Assembly (NCBI GenBank): GCA_050945275.1
Contig: JBMNSQ010000081.1
Location: 1-7,963, forward strand
Origin: JAAYWY01 sp050945275
GTDB taxonomy: Bacteria > Bacillota > DTU030 > DUMP01
DNA: 7,963 nt
Reading direction: 5' to 3'
Positions within the stretch are counted from its first letter, which is position 1; each line of letters starts with the position of its first letter. A program made the translations under genes and the position numbers. Under the pieces are notes generated by a model that was not told the origin of the DNA, did not search any database, and saw only the letters and a list, made by a program, of their open reading frames with translations. Shown one piece after another: positions 1 through 5,905 of this stretch.

Positions 1-1550
1 AAGAACATCTCGTCGTCGGCTGAACTGCCGGTTACTACTTCCTGGCCTTCAGTTAGACCTTCCAAAACTTCGGCCAACATTTGGTCTTGCAGTCCTAGCT
101 GCACTTCAACTTCTTTGGGCTTACCAACTTCGATAACCTGAACAAAAGAAGCGCCTTCCTTGTTATATACAGCTTCGATAGGGACAGCTATCACATCGGT
201 ACGTTCTTCAATAAAAATCGACACATTGGCCGTCATGCCAGCCCTTAGCTCTCCCGGTTCAACAATTTCTACCTTTACTGGAAAACCACTGGGACCCCCA
301 TAGGGATCGTACCTATCATCGCTTTGACTTCCGCCTTCCCGAGCTACCTCTACTACCTTGGCAGCAAACGTTTGTCCCGGAAGAGCATCTACGGTGACAG
401 TGGCATCCATATCGGGCTTTATGTGGACAATATCCATTTCATCAATGGTAATTTGCGTGTTCATCTGCTCATAATTAGCGATCTTCACCACCGTTCGGCC
501 AGCTTCTACTTTCTGGCCATCTTCGGTGGTTAAAGCAATAACCTCACCACTGATGGGAGCTTTTAAAGTTAAGCTGTCTAGTTCCTCTAGCTTGCGTTCA
601 TACCCCACCTGAGCTTGGCGCAAGGCCAAAATCTGACTATATACATCCAACAGAGCGGAGCCTTTTTCCAACGAGGCTATAATCTGACCAGACTTTACCC
701 GGCTTCCTTCTTTTACCTGTAACTGTTCAATACGGCCGCCGACACCGCTTGATACCCACGTGTCCTCTTTCCATTTAGTTGCCGTCCCTGTACCGGCCAC
801 AATTCCGACACCAGTAGTGATATTAGCTTCGGCCTTCATTTCGGGCTCAAGTAGTCCCGGGTTAGGCACAGCAATAACTATCCGCCTGGTAAAAGCGCTG
901 CCATCGGGATAACGGTTAGAGTCAACTTCCTTGACGGAACCAGAGGTACTACCGGAAAAATCGTGGAACATAAGTTCCACTGGCTGTCCAGGTTTCACAT
1001 GTTTTGCTGAACCTTCATCCAGAAAAACGTCCACCAAAACCTCACTATCGTCCACTAGGCGCAATAAGTCTTGCTTGGCTCCGATCTGATCACCGTCTTT
1101 CACCTTTAGCTCTACCACTCGTCCGGCTACCGGCGCTCGTACCGACAAAGCCAAATCCGGATCGGCGGCATCTACTTGTTCCGGCGGCACACCTAATACC
1201 TTAGCCAATTCCAATCTAGCCTGATCTAATTCCAAGCGAGCTTTTTCTACTTCCATGCCCAGCGTAGCGTTAAACAAAGTCAGCAGTGGCTCTCCTTCTT
1301 CTACTGCCTGGCCTTCCTTAACAAGTACTCTATCTACCAATCCCTCTGTAAGGGGTGCTACTTCCTTAACCTCACCAGCAGAAAGATTCCCCCACCCTTC
1401 TACTGTCAGGCGTATATCGCCACGGGTCACCGTACCGGTAGCAATAACATCGGGGTTCTCTGCCTTCCCCTTTTTGCGATAATTAAGCCCAAAGACCCCG
1501 GCCGCTACTACCGCAACTACCACGGCAACAATAATCAGCTTCTTTTTCAT
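1..1550 (-). CDS. Efflux periplasmic adaptor (HlyD/MacA-like membrane fusion protein), duplicated architecture, 3' end off window
   Basis: This frame is open from an ATG at 1550 to the left edge (516 codons, no stop), so the C-terminus lies outside the window. The product is a membrane fusion protein, the family that links an inner-membrane ABC or RND exporter to the outside. Residues 5-21 form a hydrophobic signal anchor after MKKK. Two complete adaptor units follow. Unit 1 (about 38-246) has lipoyl half-motifs at 68-92 and 135-166 around a short helical hairpin, then a beta-barrel region. Unit 2 (about 250-447) repeats this order, with half-motifs at 269-293 and 327-358 and the hairpin at about 296-326. 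A membrane-proximal region follows (from about 450). Family proteins usually carry one unit. GGAGAGG lies 9 bases before the ATG. By family habit an ABC permease/ATPase pair would follow to the left. Family is confident; substrate is unknown. Confidence 0.9.
   Translation of the reverse strand, partial: MKKKLIIVAVVVAVVAAGVFGLNYRKKGKAENPDVIATGTVTRGDIRLTVEGWGNLSAGEVKEVAPLTEGLVDRVLVKEGQAVEEGEPLLTLFNATLGMEVEKARLELDQARLELAKVLGVPPEQVDAADPDLALSVRAPVAGRVVELKVKDGDQIGAKQDLLRLVDDSEVLVDVFLDEGSAKHVKPGQPVELMFHDFSGSTSGSVKEVDSNRYPDGSAFTRRIVIAVPNPGLLEPEMKAEANITTGVGIVAGTGTATKWKEDTWVSSGVGGRIEQLQVKEGSRVKSGQIIASLEKGSALLDVYSQILALRQAQVGYERKLEELDSLTLKAPISGEVIALTTEDGQKVEAGRTVVKIANYEQMNTQITIDEMDIVHIKPDMDATVTVDALPGQTFAAKVVEVAREGGSQSDDRYDPYGGPSGFPVKVEIVEPGELRAGMTANVSIFIEERTDVIAVPIEAVYNKEGASFVQVIEVGKPKEVEVQLGLQDQMLAEVLEGLTEGQEVVTGSSADDEMF
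210..803 (-). repeat. Adaptor unit 2 of an internal protein duplication
   Basis: Residues 250-447 repeat the module order of unit 1. The first lipoyl half (GGRIEQLQVKEGSRVKSG) matches unit 1 (EGLVDRVLVKEGQAVEEG). The barrel of unit 2 carries an insertion rich in Gly, Asp and Tyr near residues 405-421 that unit 1 lacks. Confidence 0.75.
813..1439 (-). repeat. Adaptor unit 1 of an internal protein duplication
   Basis: Residues 38-246 of the adaptor form a full lipoyl-hairpin-lipoyl-barrel module. Its VRAPVAGRVVELKVKDG stretch lines up with LKAPISGEVIALTTEDG in unit 2, and the end (NPGLLEPEMKAEANI) lines up with EPGELRAGMTANVSI. The duplication is visible in protein but not as near-identical DNA, so it is old. 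Confidence 0.75.
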
Positions 1551-1773
1551 ATATTCCCGCCTCTCCTTTCCCAGTAAGCCAAAATAAGCAACCTTCGTTT
1601 ATGTACGCATCCTTCCCATCCCCTTTGTTTTGCTAAAACATCCTCTTATAGTTGGACGAAAATCGTACCTAAAAAGTTCCACGGTTGTAAGAGTTATCCT
1701 CAAAGTAAAGAACCGGGCCTTGGGCCCGGCAAAATTGACAACGAGCTGCCCGCTCCACCCCTGGCTTGAACTT
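1551..1773. other. Intergenic region upstream of the adaptor gene
   Basis: This 223-base gap holds the terminator of the gene to its right (1702-1730) and the leader of the adaptor gene. On the minus strand TATAAG (1650-1645) is a possible -10 box, about 95 bases before the adaptor ATG. The matching -35 (TTTAGG at 17 bases) is poor, so I do not call a promoter. Short open frames on both strands here look like chance. Confidence 0.4.
1702..1730 (-). terminator. Rho-independent terminator after the Tyr/Gly-repeat protein gene
   Basis: Read on the minus strand, a 7-bp all-GC stem (CCGGGCC, loop CAA, GGCCCGG; plus-strand 1713-1729) is followed at once by TTCTTTACTTT. It lies 44 bases after the TAA stop of the gene ending at 1774. 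It separates that gene from the efflux adaptor gene, which therefore probably has its own promoter. Confidence 0.8.
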
Positions 1774-2529
1774 TTAATAATCGTAATACTGATCAAAAGC
1801 GTCTTCGAAGCCATCTAGATAGCCATCAATAAAGCCATCCGTGTAATCGGGATATCGCCTGGTACTTAGATTGTAGTCATCCCCATACTCGTCGATTATA
1901 TCATCCTCACACGACCGGTAGGCAATATGGGCATATATATCCATGGCGTCCTTCCAAGTTAGATTCTTTTCCTTGTCACTATTAGCCTCTTTGGCTGCCG
2001 CCCGGCCATCTGTCCAACCTACATCGTAACCATCATCTTCTCCGTCGCGGTAATCATCTTTACTGCTCCCCTTGCCGCGGCTACCTTCTTTATACCCCTC
2101 ATCGTAACCGTCATCCTTACCTTTATCGTAACCCTCATCATAACCTTCTTTATACGCTTTGTCATAAGCACTCTTGCTACCCATGAGCTGTCCCTGAACT
2201 AAACCAGCATTGTAACCTTCCTGCCACTTAACCTGCTCCCGGTTAGGATCCGCCTTTGTTCCGCTGGTGATAAGTACCCTGCTGTTAGCGTTATCCCAAT
2301 CCACCTGAGCTCCCATGGCCTCGGCAATGTATCTAAGCGGTACATAAACATGGCCGTCCACAATAAACGGCTCCTCCGATGGAACGTTGGCTTTGCCATC
2401 TATTACGATAGCGATACTACGATACACTGCTTTGATCGTCTTAGTTAAGTTAGCACCCTGGGCCGTACCGTAAGCCACTAACACCACTAGCACAACCACC
2501 AAGGCCATCAGCCGTTTTCTTGCCTCCAT
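1774..2529 (-). CDS. Exported protein with copper amine oxidase N-like domain and acidic YxxG repeats
   Basis: The product is a secreted or surface protein of unknown function, 251 residues from the ATG at 2529. A frame extended to GTG at 2538 exists, but that GTG overlaps the AGGAGGG ribosome site, while the ATG sits 8-9 bases after it. Numbered from the GTG, residues 7-29 are a signal peptide (RKR, then a Leu/Val core, then an AQGA-like cleavage area). Residues about 37-92 match the copper amine oxidase N-like domain (Cu_amine_oxidN1): IDGKANV, VYVPLRYIAEAMGAQVDW and a closing strand. The domain name is historical and does not imply an oxidase. Residues 128-152 and 163-178 are tetrapeptide repeats (YKEG, YDEG, YDKG, KDDG), and 231-246 returns to the pattern (TDGFIDGYLDG). 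The C-terminal half is strongly acidic, which could suit cation or wall-polymer binding (inference). The next gene upstream shares the N-terminal domain. Confidence 0.85.
   Translation of the reverse strand: MEARKRLMALVVVLVVLVAYGTAQGANLTKTIKAVYRSIAIVIDGKANVPSEEPFIVDGHVYVPLRYIAEAMGAQVDWDNANSRVLITSGTKADPNREQVKWQEGYNAGLVQGQLMGSKSAYDKAYKEGYDEGYDKGKDDGYDEGYKEGSRGKGSSKDDYRDGEDDGYDVGWTDGRAAAKEANSDKEKNLTWKDAMDIYAHIAYRSCEDDIIDEYGDDYNLSTRRYPDYTDGFIDGYLDGFEDAFDQYYDY
2005..2157 (-). repeat. Tandem 12-base coding repeats (Tyr/Gly tetrapeptides)
   Basis: The plus strand shows recurring 12-base units of the type cctcatcgtaac / cgtcatccttac / cctcatcataac at about 2083-2157, with a looser block at 2005-2052. 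They encode [YK]-x-[DE]-G steps. Gly recurs every fourth residue, as does Tyr in most units. Such a tract can gain or lose units in frame. Confidence 0.75.
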
Positions 2530-2537
2530 AACATACA

Positions 2538-2545
2538 CCCTCCTC
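2538..2545 (-). promoter_or_regulatory. Ribosome binding site that sets the start at 2529
   Basis: GAGGAGGG on the minus strand. Its GGAGG core is 9 bases from the ATG at 2529 but directly touches the GTG at 2538, so the GTG reading is unlikely. Confidence 0.75.
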
Positions 2546-2644
2546 TAAGTTGGCTATTGTTATCAACCTTCTTGGAATAAAACCATCTTCGGCATGCCTG
2601 GGCCCATATCCTGCCATAACTACTTACAAAACAGTAAACAATGA

Positions 2645-2686
2645 CGGTAAAGAATACTCCTGCCGCAGCAGGAGTATTCTTTACCG
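2645..2686 (-). terminator. Long perfect hairpin terminator after the PrcB/Gmad2 gene
   Basis: There is a 19-bp perfect inverted repeat (2645-2663 with 2668-2686, loop CGCA on plus). It begins 6 bases after the TGA stop at 2693. The core GCAGGAGT is followed inside the stem by ATTCTTTACC, and beyond it by TCATTGTTT on the minus strand. Because the AT-rich arms mirror each other, it may work in both directions. Confidence 0.8.
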
Positions 2687-2692
2687 AGACTA

Positions 2693-3715
2693 TCAGGAAG
2701 CCAACTTGGCATATTTATCCACCGGAATTTGAACTACGTTTACCGGCTGTCCATCCTTAGCACTCTCCTCGTAAACGTAAAGATTAATTCCCGCCTTCTG
2801 ATACTGTGCCGGAACTTCGAAGCTAAAATAACCCCAGTTGGGACCGCCGCTAGCGGCGGTAACACATCCCTTGTCTTTTTCTTGCCCTTGGCTATCAGTT
2901 AAACGCCAGCTTACCGTTGCCTCAAATACACGGGCAATACCCCGCACCGTTAGGCCATCCTCTCCCTTAACCGGAGTAAATAGTTTTATCGCCTTGGATT
3001 CAGCTGTAATACTTTCCATATGCTCCAACCCGTATAGTTCAGATATATAAATACCGTCCGCACCCTCAAATCGTATCGGCTTTGTAGTTTTTTCTATCAT
3101 GCCTACTACATAAGGATAGGTAATAGCTTGGGTTACTTCAGCATCCGGTGCCGGATCGCGATACTCAACCTTAACTATCACCTCCGTCTCTGTTTCCACC
3201 ACTTGTTTAATATCTACCCCATAACCACCAGTGGGCCGGGAACCGCGAGTAACAATCAGGTATGTTTTGTCCCCTAAGGTATAACTCTGCGCCAGCTCCG
3301 TTCCGATAGAACAATCTAGTAGCGCCGTCACCTCTTGAGGAGCATCTGCTTTAGTAAGAGATTTCACGGGCAGATCCTGCGGATAAACTGGTTTGGTATC
3401 TGATGGCAACTCGTTGATACTTATAGTCTGCGTCTCACCGTTCCAGTCTACTTGTAGTCCTAATGCCTCCGCCACAAAGCGTAACGGTAAATACGTCGTC
3501 CCGCCATAGTTCAAACTGGCTGGAACATACACCTTCCCATTAAAGTATTGCTGTGGCTGATCACTGGGACGAATTTCTTTGCCCGAAATTAGATAGCGCA
3601 CCTTGGTCATGGTGGCTGTAACCGTACCTAAGTTAGTAAATCCCACCGCCACAACCAGTACAATACCGGCCAAAACACCAGCCAGAAAAGTTAGCGCCTT
3701 CCCCTTGCCCATCAT
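2693..3715 (-). CDS. Exported copper amine oxidase N-like / PrcB-like / Gmad2 domain protein
   Basis: This 340-residue exported protein is built from three small domains. Residues 7-26 are a hydrophobic signal peptide or anchor. Residues about 38-101 are a copper amine oxidase N-like domain (YFNGKVYVP, TYLPLRFVAEALGLQVDW). Residues about 150-215 resemble the PrcB C-terminal domain: YLIVTRGSRPTGGYGVDI, then a strand ending near IRF at 216. Residues about 240-331 are a Gmad2 domain, an immunoglobulin-like fold found in spore germination and envelope proteins: ARVFEATVSWRL, GGPNWGYFSFEVP, SAKDG and VNVVQIPV. No catalytic residues are expected; binding or scaffold work at the cell surface is the likely role (inference). 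Two ATGs, 3715 and 3712, follow AAAGGAG by 4 and 7 bases, so 3712 may be the real start. A strong hairpin follows the stop, and the next gene downstream shares the first domain. Confidence 0.88.
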   Translation of the reverse strand: MMGKGKALTFLAGVLAGIVLVVAVGFTNLGTVTATMTKVRYLISGKEIRPSDQPQQYFNGKVYVPASLNYGGTTYLPLRFVAEALGLQVDWNGETQTISINELPSDTKPVYPQDLPVKSLTKADAPQEVTALLDCSIGTELAQSYTLGDKTYLIVTRGSRPTGGYGVDIKQVVETETEVIVKVEYRDPAPDAEVTQAITYPYVVGMIEKTTKPIRFEGADGIYISELYGLEHMESITAESKAIKLFTPVKGEDGLTVRGIARVFEATVSWRLTDSQGQEKDKGCVTAASGGPNWGYFSFEVPAQYQKAGINLYVYEESAKDGQPVNVVQIPVDKYAKLAS

Positions 3716-3813
3716 CAGTCTCCTTTCACCAAAATTCTATTTCGCTGCCTTAGCGTCTTGTCTTTTCTATAGACGTAAAAAGTATCAATAAGTTCCCTAA
3801 ACCACCCCAAGCC

Positions 3814-4980
3814 CTAGCCCTTTATGACCCCCAGCGGCATAAGTCCCACCTGAACCTTAACCAAATCACTCTGATTGCGCATCACCTCATCAATATCCTT
3901 GTACACATCTGGACACTCTTCGGCCACATCATGTATTTTTGTCTTTTTAAGCACTATATCCCGAACCTCAAGCTCCCGCAAAACCTTATCCACAGGAATC
4001 GTTCGTTTCGCCTGTCTACGCCCCAGTACACGGCCTGCTCCGTGGCTACAGGAACAAAAGGATTCCGGATTCTCCAGCCCAAGGCAAATATAAGACTTGG
4101 TACCCATAGAACCCGGCACAATAACCTGACCTACTGCCCGCACAGCCCCTTTACGGTGTACCCACAACTTTGTATTAAAGTGCCGTTCATAAGCTGCATA
4201 GTTATGATGGACATCAATATATGGACTAGGCTTATCATGAAAATGCTCACCCCAGATGGTTAAAATACGGTTCATCATATGTTCACGATTAGCCCAGGCA
4301 AAATCGAGGCAATACTGCATGGCTTTAATATACTCCTTGCCCAAATCCGTATCCACATCTAAACAGGCCAACTGATACGATGCTGGAATCGAGGGGAACT
4401 TTTTCTGACACCACTCTTTCGCCACCTGGTTATAGTGCGTAGCTACCTGTTTGCCTAAGTTTCGACTGCCTGAATGAACCATTAGCCAAACTATACCTTG
4501 TTCATCCACCTGAACCTCAATAAAATGGTTACCCCCACCCAATGTGCCTAGCTGGCGACGAGCCCTATCTAATTCCCTGCTCACGATTGGTGATTTGGGC
4601 GCACGGTCAAAAATATTGTCAGCTTGTGGCTTGCGATGCCAGTCGAAACCGGTCGGAATTGATCGATGAATATCGGCTAATATATTTGTCCTTAGCGGCA
4701 TAAAACGCTCTACATCCACATTAGTACACCAAGCTCTCACGCCACAACCGATATCTACACCTACTGCATTCGGAATGATATATTTCTCAGCCGCGAAAAC
4801 TCCACCGATAGGCATGCCATAGCCCACGTGGGCATCAGCCATAAGGCATACCCTATTAAAGGCAAACGGTAAACTAGCTAGATTAACCGCCTGATCTAAG
4901 GTTGAATCATCTAAATCATCGGCCCAACTAAAAATTGGCACCTTCATTCCTTTATCTATACCTGTCAATACTTTTGGCAA
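3814..4980 (-). CDS. rtcB: RtcB family RNA ligase
   Basis: RtcB is a manganese- and GTP-dependent ligase joining RNA 2',3'-cyclic phosphate or 3'-phosphate ends to 5'-OH ends, in tRNA splicing in archaea and animals and RNA repair in bacteria. In the longest reading (TTG at 5031, 405 residues) the family signature is complete: MADAHVGYGMPIGGV (D66, H68), GVDIGCGVRA (D93, C96), LGGGNHFIE (N168, H169, E172), VHSGSR (H186), DVHHNY (275-276), and CSHGAGR, whose H330 is the histidine that becomes guanylylated. I chose the TTG at 4980 (codon 18, 388 residues) because AGGAGG lies exactly 8 bases before it, while the TTG at 5031 has no such site. The product then begins close to the conserved TGIDKGMKVP stretch. 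No archease or RtcR-like regulator is in view. The gene stands alone, with no clear hairpin after its TAG. Confidence 0.95.
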   Translation of the reverse strand: MPKVLTGIDKGMKVPIFSWADDLDDSTLDQAVNLASLPFAFNRVCLMADAHVGYGMPIGGVFAAEKYIIPNAVGVDIGCGVRAWCTNVDVERFMPLRTNILADIHRSIPTGFDWHRKPQADNIFDRAPKSPIVSRELDRARRQLGTLGGGNHFIEVQVDEQGIVWLMVHSGSRNLGKQVATHYNQVAKEWCQKKFPSIPASYQLACLDVDTDLGKEYIKAMQYCLDFAWANREHMMNRILTIWGEHFHDKPSPYIDVHHNYAAYERHFNTKLWVHRKGAVRAVGQVIVPGSMGTKSYICLGLENPESFCSCSHGAGRVLGRRQAKRTIPVDKVLRELEVRDIVLKKTKIHDVAEECPDVYKDIDEVMRNQSDLVKVQVGLMPLGVIKG

Positions 4981-4988
4981 GGCATCTC

Positions 4989-4994
4989 CCTCCT
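4989..4994 (-). promoter_or_regulatory. AGGAGG ribosome binding site supporting a TTG start at 4980
   Basis: A perfect AGGAGG on the minus strand lies inside the longest RtcB reading frame, 8 bases before an in-frame TTG. The upstream alternative (TTG at 5031) has only GAGGTG, more than 20 bases away. Confidence 0.65.
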
Positions 4995-5224
4995 GCAAAA
5001 GCCGTATTGTGTTATGTTTTCTTACACCCAATAAATGTTTGATACTAACTCTTCACCTCTTAGCATACCATACCAGGCTGTCACGAAGGCCCACCTGTAA
5101 ATTCTCTTTTGCACTACCTCTTCCATTTAAATATTCCCCTATAGTACAATGTTTGTAGACTAAGCATAAAGCCGTCCCGGGCAAATACCTGTTATCAGAC
5201 ATATCGCTGCAGAAAACATTGAAG

Positions 5225-5230
5225 GGAAGG
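5225..5230 (+). promoter_or_regulatory. Ribosome binding site that sets the start at 5239
   Basis: GGAAGG ends 8 bases before ATG 5239. The frame also opens at GTG 5230, but that codon overlaps the site, so ATG 5239 is the better start. Confidence 0.6.
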
Positions 5231-5238
5231 TGTGTGCA

Positions 5239-5739
5239 ATGGGAACTGTAAGTGGCCGAGTGGGCGGGGCCATTGGTGGCTACGACATTTACGCCGATGT
5301 TACCTCGCGCACCATTGTGGGACGCATTGGCGGCTCTTTTTCCGGCATGGATATTAACCTTACCTATGATCTTGTAGCCGGTGCTATCGAAGGCCGCTTA
5401 GGCGGTCTATTTTGGGGCCAGGATGTACGCGGCCAAATAGGAACAACCGACCTGTCTGTTCGTGTGGGTGGCAATATAGCCGGCCACGATATAGTAATTT
5501 CCGCCGTGGAGGGCAATATCTCCGGTCGCTGCGGCGGCGAGGTTAGCGGCTTCGATATAAACTTACAACAAAGCGGCACTAGTGTTACAGGGCGTCTAGG
5601 TGGGCCCGTCATCGGTATGGACGTGGACGGTCTGATAGAAGATACAGAACCGATAATTGCCGGTATGTTATATGCTATTACCTATTACATTTATAAACTT
5701 AATCATCGCAACCATGGTTCTAGCTCCCACCACCGATAA
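5239..5739 (+). CDS. Six-repeat R-x-G-G-x(4)-G-x-D protein of unknown function
   Basis: The product is 166 residues from the ATG at 5239. I do not recognise the family. Residues about 4-137 are six tandem units, each with the skeleton [IVL]-x-x-R-x-G-G-x(4)-G-x-D-[IV]. Counted from ATG 5239, the Arg falls at 7, 29, 53, 75, 97 and 119, and the Asp always nine residues later at 16, 38, 62, 84, 106 and 128. Unit length is 22 except for the second unit (24). Alternating hydrophobic positions around fixed Gly suggest short beta strands stacked as a solenoid or closed as a small ring (inference). There is no N-terminal signal peptide. Residues about 139-153 (IIAGMLYAITYYIYK) are hydrophobic and followed by a basic, His-rich tail, which may be a C-terminal membrane anchor. 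No enzyme motif is visible. The unknown gene at 5906 lies on the same strand 166 bases on, with no strong terminator between. Confidence 0.85.
   Translation: MGTVSGRVGGAIGGYDIYADVTSRTIVGRIGGSFSGMDINLTYDLVAGAIEGRLGGLFWGQDVRGQIGTTDLSVRVGGNIAGHDIVISAVEGNISGRCGGEVSGFDINLQQSGTSVTGRLGGPVIGMDVDGLIEDTEPIIAGMLYAITYYIYKLNHRNHGSSSHHR
5248..5649 (+). repeat. Six diverged 66-72 base coding repeats
   Basis: The units begin near 5248, 5314, 5386, 5452, 5518 and 5584. Protein positions R, GG, G and D are kept in all six, while the codons for them differ (for example GGC CGA GTG GGC versus GGA CGC ATT GGC). Old duplication kept by selection on the protein fits this better than recent DNA expansion. Confidence 0.85.
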
Positions 5740-5891
5740 CCAAATGGAAATACCTACCTTTGCCCTGAGCGAGCAGGAAAACAGCAGCTTCTTACCGAAC
5801 AGGTAGTGTAGTATGTTAGTATTCTAAGTATGCATCCAAGGGCCCATTGCAAATTAGGACCAACAAAGATACAGAGTGCAACCTAGATACC

Positions 5892-5898
5892 AGGGGGT
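5892..5898 (+). promoter_or_regulatory. Ribosome binding site that sets the start at 5906
   Basis: AGGGGGT lies 7 bases before ATG 5906. The frame is open back to a GTG at 5876, which has no such site, so the ten extra residues are unlikely to be translated. Confidence 0.7.
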
Positions 5899-5905
5899 AA
5901 GAAGC

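Larger units (their letters stand above)
4981..5238. other. Divergent intergenic region between rtcB and the repeat-protein gene
   Basis: This 258-base gap must hold promoters in both directions. On the plus strand TACAAT (5145-5150) is a fair -10 box, about 90 bases before the repeat gene, but the -35 at the right distance (CCATTT) is weak. On the minus strand TACTAT in the same place could serve rtcB, again with no good -35. If the TTG at 5031 is used, the first 51 bases are coding. I see no riboswitch fold or clear operator. Confidence 0.4.

Noticed and set aside
1599..1818. Overlapping open frames on both strands at the adaptor upstream region
   Set aside because: Both cover the terminator hairpin at 1713-1729 and part of the gene ending at 1774, and they have no convincing ribosome site. 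They look like chance frames.
2843..2860. An 18-base perfect palindrome ACCGCCGCTAGCGGCGGT, with a shorter CCGCTAGCGG near 7777
   Set aside because: Both sit inside coding sequence and both encode the same short peptide (TAASG). Codon choice explains the likeness, and there is no sign of an operator or mobile repeat.
1774..3715. Copper-dependent amine oxidase activity for the two exported proteins
   Set aside because: Only the small N-terminal-type domain is present; the catalytic oxidase domain with its topaquinone tyrosine and copper histidines is absent.
3931..4263. A 110-codon open frame on the plus strand opposite rtcB
   Set aside because: It lies wholly antisense to a well-conserved RtcB whose catalytic motifs fall in the minus-strand frame, and its translation has no recognisable domain.
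5364..5612. A minus-strand open frame opposite the repeat-protein gene
   Set aside because: Its Pro/Arg-rich translation is the reverse reading of the Gly-rich repeats and has no ribosome site.
5740..5905. A terminator or promoter between the two plus-strand unknown genes
   Set aside because: Only short stems (4 to 6 bp with long loops) and no T run are seen, and no -35/-10 pair with good spacing was found.
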